This document shows positions 20,301 to 34,076 of a DNA stretch of 64,000 nt, one piece after another. Each line of letters opens with the position of its first letter. The stretch's first letter is position 1. The stretch covers positions 124,001-188,000 of the forward strand of contig QPMI01000064.1 in assembly GCA_004431415.1 (NCBI GenBank). Direction: 5' to 3'. The position numbers and the translations under genes were made by a program. The notes below the pieces were generated by a model. That model was not told the origin of the DNA. It did no database searches and saw only the letters and a program-made list of their open reading frames with translations. This stretch comes from Cyanophora paradoxa. Lineage: Eukaryota; Glaucocystophyceae; Cyanophorales; Cyanophoraceae.

Positions 20301-23300
20301 ACTGTCGTCCTCCTCCGTTCCCACCCCCAGCATGTGCTCAACGCTGTCGAGCCCATGCCGCCGAAGAACGTCATGATGTACGTCAACATGCAGAAGCCGA
20401 CGGCGCCGACGGCGGACCCGGAGTTCACGGGCTACTGGAAGTTCGACGTTGACAGAGTGCGCGCGACGATGGACGAGCTCGTCGCAGCTGGCAACAAGTG
20501 GTACATCAAGGCCGGCCTTGACAAGCTCGACGAGGCCTGGTGGTCGAAGTACAAGGCGAACGTCGAGACGTGGAACAGCAGCGTCGACAAGGAGGAGCCC
20601 CGCGAGCCCGCTCCCCACAAGCCCGTCCGCCACCGCAAGAAGCGCGAGCCCAGCGAAGCGCTTGAGTGCGTCGACGTCAGCAAGATCGGCACGGCCCTCG
20701 AGAACATGCAGACAACCGACGATATCGTGGACGACGACTCGGACGCTGGAGAGCCCGATATCGATGAGGACGACTTCGACCTGACGGTTCGCACCGGCGA
20801 CGTGCCGGAGAGCATGGCGGATGTGTTGCGCAACGTGGCAGCTCTGGAACTCGCGCGAGCAAGTGACGGGACCGCCCCGCTGCCATTCGACACACCGGGC
20901 AGCGTAACTGAGCCTGCCGAAGCGCCCGTCAGCGCCGAGTCCGACGAGCCAGCCGAGAAGACGACGCGCACCATCCCCAACCTCGACGAGCGTGCTCGAA
21001 CCAACAATCAGGAGTTGGCGGGCATCTTTGGCATCGCGCAGGAGTGGGCGGCGTCCACGCAGATCGATGCGAAGCTCGACCTCGGCCCCGACATCGAGAT
21101 CCTGCGGGAGACGCCAGCAGCGCCGGCGCCTGTCGTGCTGCCCGGTCGTTTTCGGGCTACACGTGTTGATGCGCTGACAGCACTTGGAATGGAGGCCGAA
21201 CTGCGCACCGTGCCCACCTGGGAGCGCGAGTACCCTGACTTCAAAACGGCCGAGCGCCAGACGGCTCCGTTCCCGCTGTGCTTCGTAGACGGTGCGCCCG
21301 ACCGAGCGAATCGCCTCCCTTGAACATCCAGTACCAGCGAGCTCACATACCTCCCTGATGCAGGCCGTCACGGGCGCGACGGTGATCCCGACGATCCTCT
21401 GGACCAGCGACTGACGCCGTTGTCCATCTCGACGTACGACCGCTTCTTCCTGCTTGCCGAGAGCACGAAGGCGCTCGCTGCAGACCCGGGCTTCTTCTTC
21501 ACGCAGCTCAGCGACTACATGCACCTGAAGGCGTACCAGGTCCGCCCGCAGGCCCTGGGCATCGCCTGCCCGTCACCCACACCACCGCGCAGGCTAGTCA
21601 GACCGCCATCCAGAGCAGGGCACTGCAGACCCTCCACGAGCAGGGCCACGAAGTCACGGCCTCGCATGTCATCGACCAGCTGGAACGTGCTGTCGACGAT
21701 CCCGAATTGACGTTGAACTTCGTGACGCGCAACTTGACGCGCACGACGCTGCGAGCGGTCCGCCGCCCCCACGCCACCGATTGTGCGAGCGCCTTCTGAC
21801 GTTCCGATCATACAGATCCCAGGCTCTCACGAGGATCTGCGCCGCGGGCATGGCCAGCTCATTGCAGGCGCACAGACGCTCGGGCCGCCGCAAGGCTGGC
21901 TCACGATCAGCTTCAACGACCATGGCGACCCCAGCCTCTACCGTGCCATCGACAGGCACCGGTTTCCCGACCAGGCCTCCGTCGACGCGCTCTCCAGCGA
22001 CGAGAAGGACGAGCTGCTCAACATGAATGCCGGCATTGCGACGCGCCATTACATTCGGCGATGCAACGCCATCCTCGCGTTCCTCACCTCCGAAGGAGCA
22101 CGAGCAGCCTTTGGCGGCTACAAGGTGACCGACTGGGTCCTCCGGCACGCAGAGCAGAAGCGCCGCACGCTCCACACGCACTTCGTCCTCTGGTTCAAGG
22201 GCATGCCGACGTACGACACGTGCCCGCCGGGCAAGATGGCCGAGTTCCTCGCGCTGTTCGACGAGTGCATCCATGCGGAGATCCCGCGCCCGCCGGCGGA
22301 CGAGCACGACCCGGGCTCCGTCCATCTCAACTTCCCGCCCGAGCTGCGCCAGCCGTGGGCGACAATGTTCCTCCGGAAGCTCATCCGCCGTCACAACATC
22401 CACAAGCACTCGGCGACGTGCCGCACCTACAAGCCCGGCCGCCCCCAGCGCTACTCCGCTGAGACGCGGAAACGGCACGAGGAGCTCAGCAAGGCCATCG
22501 AGGAGATCTTCAACAGGGGCGAGGCGATCGTGAACCCGGTCCTGGAGGGCTGCGGGCCCGTCGTCCGCGAGTCGCTCGCGAAGCAGAAGGAGCTGCATGT
22601 CCTTCTCAACAAGCTCAACGCCTGGTGGTGGATGGCGCGGCGCTGGTGCCGGTTTGCGCTTCCGGGCATCGCATCCGGAACCGCGCGCCTCATGTGCGTG
22701 ACGCCCACGGCACTGATCATGACACGTCCGTGGTTCTGATGCCCGTCGCAGGAATTCGTCGGAGCTCAAGCACGCCCAGCGCGGGGACCGGCTCCTCGTC
22801 CCGAAGCGCTGAACGGTCATGGACCTCTTTGTCAACACGTTCAACGGCTGGGTGGAGCGGATCGCGCTCGCAAACACGGACGCCTCGCTGCTCGCGGATG
22901 CCGCCGCCAGCATGGCGTACATGTTCGCCTACCAGATGAAGGTGACGACCCGAACACAGACTGACGCAGTGCCATGCATCACGCCGGACAAGCGCACCGT
23001 CCGGACGCTGCCTCGGTCCATCCTGCAGGCCATGCTGAAGCGGAACCCGGAGTACACGGACATCTTCGTGAAGAACGACATCGAACACTACATGGCCCGT
23101 CCCGCCGGCAGGTTCTGGGACAACATGTCGCTCTTCCTGTTCCTCCAGTGGTTCACGCCCGTGCCCCGGCGGACGGACCGGCCCCCCGACACCATCCGCG
23201 ACGTCAACCTCGCGTCCACTCTGCCTCAGTCACCAACAGCCACACTGATGGAGGGTGTCGAACCGACGGCAGGCCCGAGCGGCACCGACACGAGCAGCAG

Positions 23301-26300
23301 TGACGTCGACGACGACGACGACGACGACGATGGCCCGCCCGACGACGACGACCTTGCAGACCTGCGGACCGACGCGCGCGAGTGGGACATCTCCCCCTGC
23401 TGGGCGACGTGGCTGACGGGAACGGAACGCACCCCTGATACCCTGGAGGAGCTCCGAACAACGCCTCCGCTCATCCTCGATCCGCATAGCCGAGCACTCC
23501 CACGCTTCCAGTGCACGTCGACCAAGAAGCAGCTTCGAATGCGCCGTGAGCCAACACCGGTCGTGATGCCCTTCGACGCAAACGCTGGACAGGGTGGCAA
23601 GTACGCCATCCTCCTGTTCCACTATCCGTTCCGCAACGAGCTCAGCGATCTGCTCGACATGCACAAGCTTGGCGAGGTCACCGACGACGATATCGACGCC
23701 TCCATCGCGAAAAGGCGGGAGACGATCGCGCGGTACACAACCACGGGCAACCAGCACATGCGACAGCGAGCGCAGGCCCTGCTCGAACGGATCTCTCGCC
23801 AGGCGGCGCGAGGCGGACCGGGCGCCATCATCGGCGAGGCGCTGGAGCCCGGCGTCCTTCCACAATCGGAGTCGCTCCTCGGAGCCGGCCCACCTGCACC
23901 CGGCTTCGAGGCGCCGTCCGAGCAGCAGCGAATCAACGCGCTCAGAGCACGCACAAAAGGCATGCAGTCCTCCGGACGCGAGCCAGACACAACAGCGCCC
24001 TCGACAGTCGTGCCCGTCCTCGGCTCTGACGATCTCAGCGCCCCCCAGCGCGAAATCTACGACAAGGTCATGGACTGCTGCGACCTGCGACAGCAGCACG
24101 AAGACTTGAAGCTCAAGACCCGTGACTACGCCCAGGATGCGGAGGCCGGGTTCCCCGTCCCGCCGATCCTGCAGCAGTGGTACATGCCGTCCGGGCCGCG
24201 ATTCTACATCACCGGAGAGGCGGGCGCCGGCAAGACCGTGCTCGCCAGGGCAATCGAGAGCGGTGTCAACAGCCGCTACATGCGTCGCGCGAAGGGCGGC
24301 GAGGAAGCGGTGCCCCACGGACGCGTCAAGATCGTCGCACCATTCGGCTCCGCAGCCTTCAACGCCGGCGGCAGCACGGTCCACAGCAGCTTCAACGTGT
24401 ACTACAAGATTCCGAACGACAAGACGGCCTACGAGTCCTCCACCGCCCGCACCAAGTACCTCGACGACCTCCGGCGCCAGCTCGATGGCGTCTGGGTCGT
24501 GATCATGGACGAGGCGATGTCGGCATCGAGGCAGCTCTTCTACTGGTTCAAGAGCCTGCTGGAGGACGTCGCCTGCGGGCGCGAGGACCTGACAGGCGGT
24601 CTGGCGGAGGCCGGCGCCCACCCGCCGAACATGACCGAGTTCCAGACGAGCGTGGACGGCAGGCCGGTGCAGCAACGCTACCCCTTCGGCGGATTCTGCG
24701 TCCTCCTCTTCGGCGACGTGGCACAAGTGTCGCCGGTGGGATCGGACTCGCTCTGGCAGACGTACATCGCGAACAACCAGACCGCGGTGACGGATACGAA
24801 GTGGGACGGCCCGTACCACGCGTTCCACAGCTTCTTCACCTCCCACGTCCTCCCCACGTCATTCCGGCACGTCGGCGATCCGGAGCTTGCGAACATCCTC
24901 AACTGGATGCGCAACGCCGATACGAGCCACATGCGAGACGTCTACAACTACCTCCTACGCCGATCCCTGGACGACAGCGGCCTCCTGCACGACGACGGCG
25001 AGACGGCAGCGAACAACCGTTTGAAGCTGCAGCAGGACCGAGCGTGGGATGGCGCGATGCGCATGATGCTGACGAACAGGCGAGCGGAGCAGTACAACAT
25101 GGATCGGATCGGCAAGCTGCACGACGAGCGTGGCGTTCCAGTGCTGAAGATCGTCGCCATGGACACCCAGCCGGACGAGAGCCACAACAAGAACTGCGAG
25201 CACTTCGACACCAAGGGCGAGTTCGTCCCGTGCACAGAGGAGGCCGGCGGCATGCCCCACATCCTCACCGTCGCGCGCGGAGCCAAGGTCATGCTCCGCC
25301 AGAACCGCAACGTCGAGGATGGCCTCGCGAACGGCACGATCGGGTTCATTGCAGACTTCGACTGGCCCCCCGGCGACCCGACGGTGGACCACCTTCGCGA
25401 GCACGGGTCGGAGTACACGGCAACCGAGCCTCTTCAGCTCGAACACGCAATCGCAGATGCCGTGACGGAGCTGCCCAAAGTCGAGAGCGACGCCGAGCAG
25501 GCCGCCACAGCAGCGGCAACCTCGGCGCCGGCTGCGGCCTCGAGCTCGGCACCAGCAAAGGGCAAACGCAAGTACAAGAAGTCGCAGATGGTGAAGATGA
25601 TCGAAGGAGCTGAGCGGGCGGGCGCGCTGGCGACGGAAGCCACCAGCAAACCCACCACTGGCCGCCGTCTCGTCCCCCCGACCGCCTACTGGGTCTACTT
25701 CCCCGACGAACGCGTGGGCAGGCGAGCAACGGACGTTAAGCAGGTCACGATGCCCGACGGCAGGATCGTGCACGTGATCAAGATCGAGCCGATGCTCCGC
25801 AAAGCAGGTGAAACCACCCCCATGCATGCCGCGCGCATTCCAGTGATGCAGACGCTGAAATATTTCCCCAGATCTCGACGAGAACAGCTTCAAGAAGCAG
25901 ACATCGGTGCACGCGAACAACGAGCGAAAGGGCCCCCCCTTCAGGCTTGCGTTCGCCTCAACGGTCTACAAGGCACAGGGGCACACGCTGCCCCGCGCGA
26001 TCGGCGACCTGAAGGGCATGATCGCCAGCTACAACCACCGGCGCCAGCTCTACGTGATGCTCAGCCGCGTCAAGAACGGCGACCACATCCTCCTCGCCCA
26101 CCTCGCATCGCTCAAGCCGGGCAAGCTCTGGGACATCCTCGTCAAGATAGATTGGGACATGCAGGCCGAGCTCGTCCGCGAGAAGAAGGAGACCGACTAC
26201 TACGCAGAGCTCCGCACCACCGACCCCACCGCGCACACGCGCACCTGGGGCCACAAGTTCGAGGCGCTGCGCTGGGTCCGCGATGCAGCAAGCGGCCGCA

Positions 26301-26440
26301 TCAGGCTGGAGCGCGCCCCAGCAGCGCAGCAGATGGTCGAGCCTGGAACCTGGGACGACGTGCGGCGCTTCCAGACCATGTTCAAGCAAGCAGAGCAGGA
26401 CTACGCCCGGACCCCCTACCCCCGCCGCAGCGCTGAGTGA
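17384..26440 (+). CDS. Helitron Rep-helicase with N-terminal zinc-finger-like and tandem NTF2-like domains
   Basis: Eleven exons: 17384-17439, 17491-17755, 17801-17846, 17905-18603, 18672-19793, 19852-21291, 21364-21539, 21593-21757, 21816-22693, 22752-25807, 25872-26440. All introns (45-72 bp) are GT-AG and the joined length, 8,472 nt, is one frame. Domains by residue: NLS-like PPKRKKAGK then a C-x2-C..H-x3-C finger (~10-65); NTF2-like 1 (~204-345: AFIRTYYEILQ, FRFYNPES, GFVQTLTLAP); NTF2-like 2 (~368-462: AIGRSVEQLY, GHFFIDDIQLHF); basic Arg/Lys-rich helix (~608-695); CxxC zinc domain (~738-790); Rep with PGSHEDLRRGHGQL and HUH motif H1443-T-H1445 in LHTHFVLWF; PIF1-type helicase with Walker A GEAGAGKT (~2104), DEAMSAS, FGDVAQVSPVG and YKAQGHTLPRA. 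Expected role: rolling-circle transposition in the nucleus. Break: in-frame TGA at 22810-22812 (codon 1636) between Rep and helicase; an ATG follows at 22819. Start chosen for the Kozak-like ACCATGT. Confidence 0.8.
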
Positions 26441-26768
26441 CCCGGTGTGCACCCTCCCCCTCCGTCGCGCGTGAAGCCTGCTGACGGTCTTCTCAGCGCG
26501 TTCCTATCCCTGACGTCCCCCACGTTCACATGTACAGTTGATATCAGCACTTAATTGTACCTCCTGCCCTCTACCCGTCCTCTCACCTAGACGTCCAATG
26601 CATCACATTTCCAGCTATCTCATTCTGCCAATATTTAATACTGCTCTAGGTAGTATTTATAATGTATTCTCCAGGTCGTAAATATAAAAACCCTTCGTAC
26701 TGGAACTGCCCTGCAGGAAATTTTAAACTGCTAGCTGCTATTATATTATATAGCTAGCTGCCCTGCAG
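26441..26768. other. AT-rich 3' flank of the Helitron gene
   Basis: No gene. Holds AATACTGCTCTAGGTAGTATT (6-bp stem) near 26637-26660, a GCTAGCT..AGCTAGC inverted repeat at about 26729-26758 and the 15-bp direct repeat CTGCCCTGCAGGAAA (26706-26720, 26758-26772). The Helitron 3' end should lie here. Confidence 0.5.
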
Positions 26769-29700
26769 GAAAACTGCTCCCCTAATTATATTTCCTCTCA
26801 GCGGCCCTCCCCTCCCCTCTCCCTGCCCTGACACCCCACCGACAACCGCGACGGGCCGCGATGATCAAGGGGGGCGCGAGGTGGGCGGCAGAGGCTTCGC
26901 CCGATGTTTGGGACCCGCAGGGGCCCAGGGCTTGTCCGTAAATCGATGGTGAACGTGCGGAATTATTTTTTTTTCACTCGAGTCCGATTCGTCCGAGCGT
27001 CCAGATTCGCAACCTCCGCAATGAAGGCGAACGGTCTCGCATGTAACACAGTGCCCCACAGACGTGACATAGACGTGACATTTATTTTGGACTCGAGGCT
27101 CCCCTAAGACGACCGCTCTCCCGTGGGCGTCGCGCGAAAATCGAATTTCTTTCATGGATCAATTCCGGTATTTATACCCCGGGGCTCGATCGCGAAATCC
27201 CAAAAAGTGGGACCCGGTCCCGCGACGAAAGCGAACCAGGGACGCCCCAGAGCGGTCAGAATGACAGCCAAGACCGCGCGCATCGCGGCAAGCTCGATTT
27301 CGGCCGCCGCCGACGCTCCAGTCTAAAGACTCGACCGAAATTTTGATCTTGCCGGTTCCGGCCGGTCCCCCGACGCGCGCATTCGATGCGTACTGGCGCG
27401 CATAGACATAGCAGGGCCTGCGCACTCCAGAAATCCGCTTTTCGGAGCCGGAACAGCGCAGGAAAGTTCCCGATGGCAAAAATTCGATCCTGCACAGCCC
27501 CGGGCAACTTTCCGCGCGCCGACGCCGCGGCGCATGCGCGGAGCAATAGTATAAGCATTTGAGATGTAGAAGAAGCCTTTTGCACGGTCTCTAAATGCGC
27601 CGGGCCGCGAGGACCCAGCCGACCCCGAAAATTCGATCCTCGACGGACCTGCACATCTTTCCGCACGCCCTCGCGTCCTCACCCATGCCCATCGCTACAG
27701 TATTCATTTGAGAGCTTTTCAAAGTCTTTCGCAAGCTCTGTGGCGGCGACAGAGCACGAGAACCCAGCCGACGCCAAATTTCGATCCTGGACAGGCCAGC
27801 ACATATTTCCGCGCGCCCTCGCCTCCGCAGCCCTGGACATCGATCCTGTATGCATTCGAGATTCTGTTTAAGCGATTCGCAAGCTCTGCGCATGCGCCTG
27901 GCCACGAGAATCTCGCCCGTCCCCTCAACAATCTCCTCTTAATTTCCTCAGGGCCTCCAGCTCGACCACTCCTCCCTCCCCTCATTATATTCTCTCTCAG
28001 CTGCAGCAATTCCCCTTATTACATAATTATATTCTCTCAGGACAATTCCTCTCAGGACAACTCCTCCCATAATTGTATTCCCTCTCAGCAGCCCTCCCCT
28101 CCCCTCTTCCTGCCCCGCCGACCCATTGACAGCCGCAACGGGCCGTGATGAATAAGGGGGACGCGAAGAGGGCGGCCGAGGCTTCGCCCGATGTTTGGGA
28201 CCCGCAGGGGCCCAGGGCTTGTCCGTTGGTCGATGGTGAACGTGCGGAATTATTTTTTTTCCACTCGAGTCCGATTGGTCCGAGCGTCCAGGTTCGCAAC
28301 CTCCGCAATGAAGGCGAACGCTCTCGCATGTAACACAGTGGCCCACAGACGTGACATAGACGTGACATTTATTTTTGGACTCGAGGCTCCCCTAAGACGA
28401 CCGCTCTCCCGTGGACATCGCGCGAAAATCGAATTTCCCTCGTGGATCAATTCCGGTATTTATACCCCGGCTCGATCGCGAAACTCCAAAAAGTGGGACC
28501 TGGTCCCGCCCGGTCCCGCGACCAAAGCGCGCCAGGGACACCCCAGAGCGGTACAGAATGAGAGCCGAGGGCGCGCGCACCGCGGCAAGCTCGATTTCGG
28601 GCGCCGCCGACGCTCCAGTCCGAAGAGTCGGCCGAAAATCTGATCCTGCCGGTTCCGGCCGGTCCCCCGACGCGCGCAATCGATGCGTACTGGCGCGCAT
28701 AGACATAGCAGGGTCTGCGCACTCCAGATATCCGCTTTTCGGAGCCGGAACAGCGCAGGAAGGTGCCCGATAGCAAAAATTCGATCCTGCACGGCCCCAC
28801 GCAACTTTCCGCGCGCCGACACCGCGGCGCATGCGCGGACCAATAGTATAAGCATTTGAGATGTAGAAGGAGCCTTCCGCACGGTCTCTAAATGCGCCGG
28901 GCCGCGAGGACCCATCCGACCCCGAAAATTCGATCCTGGACGGAACTGTGCATCTTTCCGAGCGCCATCGCGTCCTCACCCATGCCCATCGCTACAGTAT
29001 TCATTTGAGATCTAAACGAAGCCTTTCGCAAGCTCTGTGGGCGCGAAAGAGCACGAGAACCCAGCCGAAGCCAAATTTTCGATCCTGCACAGGCCCGGCG
29101 GCCTGCACATATTTCCGCACGCCCAGGCCTACACATATTTCCGCGCGCCCTCGCCTCCACAGCCCTTAACATCGATCCTGTATGCATTCGAAACTCTGTT
29201 TAAGCGATTCCTAAGTTCTGCGCATGCGCCTGGCCGCTAGAACCTCGCCCCATCCCCTTACACCACTCCTCCCCTCATTAATATTATATTCTCTCTCGAT
29301 CAGCCACAGCAATGTTAATTCCCCTAGACATAATTATATTCTCTGAGTACAACGTTAAATTAACTCCTCTCAGGACAACTCCTCCCATAATTATATTCCC
29401 TCTCAGCAGCCCTCGCCTCCCCTCTCCCTGCCCCGCCGACCCAGCAACAGCCACGACGGGCCGCGATGATCAAGGGGGGCGCGAGGTGGGCCGCTGAGGC
29501 TTCGCCCGATGTTTGGGACCCGCAGGGGCCCAGGGCTTGTCGGGCGAAGCCTCTTCGGGCGAAGCCTCTTCCGTAATCCGAAAACGAACGCCCCCTTTTC
29601 CTTTTTTTCCAGTCGAGTTCGATTGGTCCGAGCGTCCTGATACGCAACCTCCGCAACGAAGGCGAACGGTTCCGGACATTTCATAGTTGCCCACGGACGT

Positions 29701-32700
29701 GACATTTATTTTTGGACTCGAAGCTCCTCTAAGACGATCGCTCTCCCGTGGGCATCGCGCGAAACTCGAATTTCCCTCCAGGATCAATTCCGGTATTTAT
29801 ACCCCCGGGCTCGATCGCGGTCCCGCCCGGTCCCGCGACGAAAGCCCGCCACAGACGCCCCAGAGCAATGCAGAATGAGAGCGGAGGGCGCGCGCACTCC
29901 GGCAACCTCGATTTTGGCCGCCGCGGACGCTCCAGTCCAGAGAGTCGACCGAAATTTTGATCCGGCTGGTTCCGGCCGGTCCCCCAACGCGCGCATTCGA
30001 TGCGTACTGGCGCGCATAGACATAGCAGGGCCTGCGCACTCTAGAAATCCGGTTTTCGGAGCCGGATCAGCGCAGAAAGGTGCCCGACAGCAGAAATTCG
30101 ATCCTGCACAGCCTTGCGCATCTTTCCGCGCGCCCACGCCGCGGCGCATGCGCGGAGCAATAGTATAAGCATTTGAGATGTAGAAGAAGACTTCCGCACG
30201 GTCTCTAAATGCGCCGGGCCGCGAGGACCCAGCCGTCCCCGAAAATTCGATCCTGGACGGACCTGCGCATCTTTCCGCGCGCCCTCGCGTCCTCACGCAT
30301 GCCCATCGCTACAGTATTCATTTGAGATCTAAACGAAACCTTCCGCAAGCTCTGTGGCCGCGAAAGAGAACGAGAACCCAGCCGACACGAAATTTTCGAT
30401 CCTGGACAGGCCTGCACATATTTCCGCGCGCCCTCGCCTCCGCAGCCCTGGACATGGATCCTGCATGCATTCGAGACTCTGTTTAAGCGATTCGTAAGCT
30501 CTGCGCATGCGCCTGGCCGCGAGAACCTCGCCCGTCCCCTCGACAATCTCCTCTCAATTTCCTCAGGGCCTCGAGCTCAACTACAGCTAGCTGATTGGCA
30601 GCACCACTCCTCCCCTCATTATATTATCTCTCAGCTGCAGCAATTCCCCTGATTACAAAATTATATTCTCTCAGGACAACTCCTCTCAGGACAACTCCTC
30701 CCATAATTATATTCCCTCTCATGATCAGCACCCCTCCTCTCCCCTCTCCCTCGATATAATACTGACAGCCGCGACGTTGACGGGCCGCGATAAATAATTA
30801 TAAGGGGGACGTGCGCTGCACGAAAACTGCTCCCCTATTTATATTTCCTCTCACCAGCCCTCCCCTCCCCTCTCCCTGCCCCACGGACCCACCGACAGCC
30901 GCGACGGGCCGCGATGAATAAGGGGGGCGCGAGGAGGGCGGCTGAGGCTTCGCCCGATGATTGGGACCCGCAGGGGCCCAGGGCTTGTCCGTATGTCAAT
31001 GGTGAACGACCGGAATTATTTTTTTTCCACTCGAGTCCGATTGGTCCGAGCGTCGAGGTTGACAACCTCCACAATGAAGGCGAACGGTCTCCGACGTTAC
31101 ATAGCTGAACACAGACATTACACTTATTTTTGGAGTCGTGGCTCCCCTCAAATTCCGTCCGCACTCCTGAGTCCCCGCCCGAAAATCGAATTTCCCTCCA
31201 GGATCAATTCCGCTATTTATACCCCGGGGCTCGATCGCGAAACTCCAAAAAGTGGGACCCGGTCCCGCGACGAAAGCGCGCCAGAGACGCCCCAGAGCGG
31301 TCAGAATGACAGCCAAGAGCGCGCGCATCGCGGCAAGCTCGATTTCGGCCGCCGCCGACGCTCCAGTCCAGAGAGTCGGCCGAAATGTTGATCCTGCCGG
31401 TTCCGGCCGGTCCCCCGACGCGCGCAATCGATGCGTACTGGCGCGCATAGACAAAGCAGGGCCTGCACACTCCAGATATCCGCTTTTCGGAGCCGGAACA
31501 GCGCAGGGAGGTGCCCGACAGCAAAAATTCGATCTTGCACAGTCCTGGGCAACTTTCCGCGCGCCAACGCCGCGGCGCATGCGCGCATCAATAGTATAAG
31601 CATTTGAGATGTAGAACATGCATTTTCCATGCTCAACAGATGCGCCGGGCCGCGAGGACCCAGCCGTCCCCGAAAATTCGATCCTGGACGGACCTGTGCA
31701 TCTTTCCGCGCGTCCTCGCATCTCCACTCGTGCCCATCGCTACAGTATTCATTTGAGATCTAAACGAAGCCTTTCGCAAGCTCTGTGGCCGCGACAGAGC
31801 ACGAGAACCCAGCCGACGCCAAATTTTCGATCCTGGACAGACCTGCACATATTTCCGCGCGCCCTTGTCTCTGCAGCCCTGGACATCGATCCTGCATGCA
31901 TCCGAGAATCTGTTTAAGCGATTTACAGGCTGTGCGCATGCGCCCGGCCGCGACAATCTCGCCCCTCCCCTCAACGCTCTCCCCTCAATTTCCTCAACTA
32001 CAGCTAGCTGATTGGCAGCACCACTCCTCCCCTCATTATATTATTCTCAAGCCCAATAATATTGTCTCAGGAAAACTCCTCTCAGGACAACTCCTCCCAT
32101 TATTATATTCCCTCTCAGCAGCCTTCGCCTCCCCTCTCCCTCCCCCGCCGACCCAGCAACAGCCACAACGGGCCGTGATGAACAAGGGGGGCGCGAGGTG
32201 GGCCGCTGAGGCTTCGCCCGATGTTTGGGACCCGCAGGGGCCCAGGGCTTGTCGGGCGAAGCCTCTTCCGTGGGTCGATGGTGAACGTGCGGAATTATTT
32301 TTTTTCCACTCGAGTCCGATTGGTCCGAGCGTCGAAGTTGACAACCTCCGCAATGAAGGCGAACGGTCTCCGACGTCACTTGGCTCGACACGGACATTAC
32401 ACTTATTTTTGGAGTCGTGGCTCCCCTCAAATTCCGTCCGCACTCCTGGGTCCCCGCCCGAAAATCGAATTTCCCTCCAGGATCAATTCCGGTATTTATA
32501 CCCCGGGGCTCGATCGCGAAACCCCAAAAAGTGGGACCCGGTCCCGCGACGAAAGCGCGCCAGAGACGCCCCAGAGCGGTCACAATCACACCCAAGAGCG
32601 CGTGCATCGCGGCGAGCTCGATTTCAGCCGCCCTTGACGGTCCAGTCCAGAGAGTCGGCCGAAATTTTGATCCACCCGGTTCCGGCCGGTCCCGCGACGC

Positions 32701-34076
32701 GCGCAATCGATGCGTTCTCGCGCGCATAGACATAGCAAGGCCTGCGCACTCCAGAAATCCGCTTTTCGGATCCAGGACAGCGCAGGAAGGTGCCCGATGG
32801 CAAACAATCGATCCTGCACAGCCCCGGGCAACTTTCCGCGCGCTCAGGCCACGGCGCATGCGCGGAGCAATAGTATAAGCATTTGAGATGTAGAAGAAGC
32901 CTTTCGCACGGTCTCTAATTGCGCCGGGCCGCGAGGACCCAGCCGTCCCCGAAAATTCGATTCTGGACGGACCTGCACATCTTTCCGCGCGCCGTCGTGT
33001 CCCCACGCATGCCCATCGCTACAGTATTCATTTGAGATCTAAACGAAGCCTTTCGCAAGCTCTGTGGCCGCGAAAGAGCACGAGAACCCAGCCGACGCCA
33101 AATATTCGATCCTGGACAGGCCTGCACATATTTCCGCGCGCCCTCGCCTCCGCAGCTCTGGGCATCGATCCTGTATGCATCCGAGATTCTGTTCACGCGA
33201 TTCATAAGCTCTACGCATGCGCCTGCCCGCCGGAACCTCGCCCGTCCCCTCAACACTCTCCCCTTAATTTCCTCAGGGCCTCGAGCTCAACTACAGCTAG
33301 CTGATTGGCAGCACCACTCCTCCCCTCATTATATTCTCCCTCAGCTGAACCAATTCCCCTAATTACAAAATTATATTCTCTCAGGAAATCTCCTCTCATG
33401 CAGGACAACTCCTCCATAATTATATTCCGTCGCAACAGCCCTCCCCTCCCCTCTCCCTCCCCTGCCAGGCCAGCTGATTGGCAGCACCACTCCTCCCCTC
33501 ATTATATTATTCTCAAGCCCTATAATATTCCCTCTCAGCAGCCCTCCCCTCCCCTCTCCCTGCCCCGCCGACCCAGCAACAGCCGCGACGGGCCGCGATG
33601 AACAAGGGGGGCGCGAGGTGGGCCGCTGAGGCTTCGCCCGATGTTTGGGACCCGCAGGGGCCCAGGGCTTGTCCGTTGATCGATGGTGAACGTGCGGAAT
33701 TATTGTTTTTCCACTCGAGTCCGATTGGTCCGAGCGTCGAGGTTGACAACCTCCACAATGAAGGCGAACGGTCTCCGACGTTACATAGCTGAACACAGAC
33801 ATTACACTTATTTTTGGAGTCGTGGCTCCCCTCAAATTCCGTCCGCACTCCTGAGTCCCCGCCCGAAAATCGAATTTCCCTCCAGGATCAATTCCGGTAT
33901 TTATACCCCGAGATTCGATCGCGAAACTCCAAAAAGTGGGACCCGGTCCCGCGACGAAAGCGCGCCAGAGACGCCCCAGAGCGGTCACAATGACAGCAAA
34001 GAGCGCGCGCATTGTGCCAAGCTCGATTTCGGCCGCCGCCGACGCTTCAGCCTCTTCGGGCGAAGCCTCTTCGGGC

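Larger units (their letters stand above)
15692..26768 (+). mobile_element. Autonomous-type Helitron inserted in the tandem array
   Basis: The array stops at about 15691 and resumes at about 26769 (AAAACTGCTCCCC.. also present in the array near 30825), so the 11 kb between them looks like an insertion. It carries one long intron-containing gene with HUH Rep and PIF1-type helicase domains, the hallmark of Helitrons, preceded by a GC-rich tandem array of exon-like modules. I could not fix the exact termini: no unambiguous 5' TC or 3' hairpin plus CTRR was seen. An imperfect candidate is AATACT..AGTATT near 26640, and CTAG occurs in the AT-rich part near 26730-26757. A 15-bp direct repeat CTGCCCTGCAGGAAA lies at 26706-26720 and 26758-26772. 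Confidence 0.75.

Noticed and set aside
22810-22812. TGA as selenocysteine codon
   Set aside because: It lies in the Rep-helicase linker where no selenocysteine is expected, and no SECIS-like element was recognised. A nonsense mutation is simpler.
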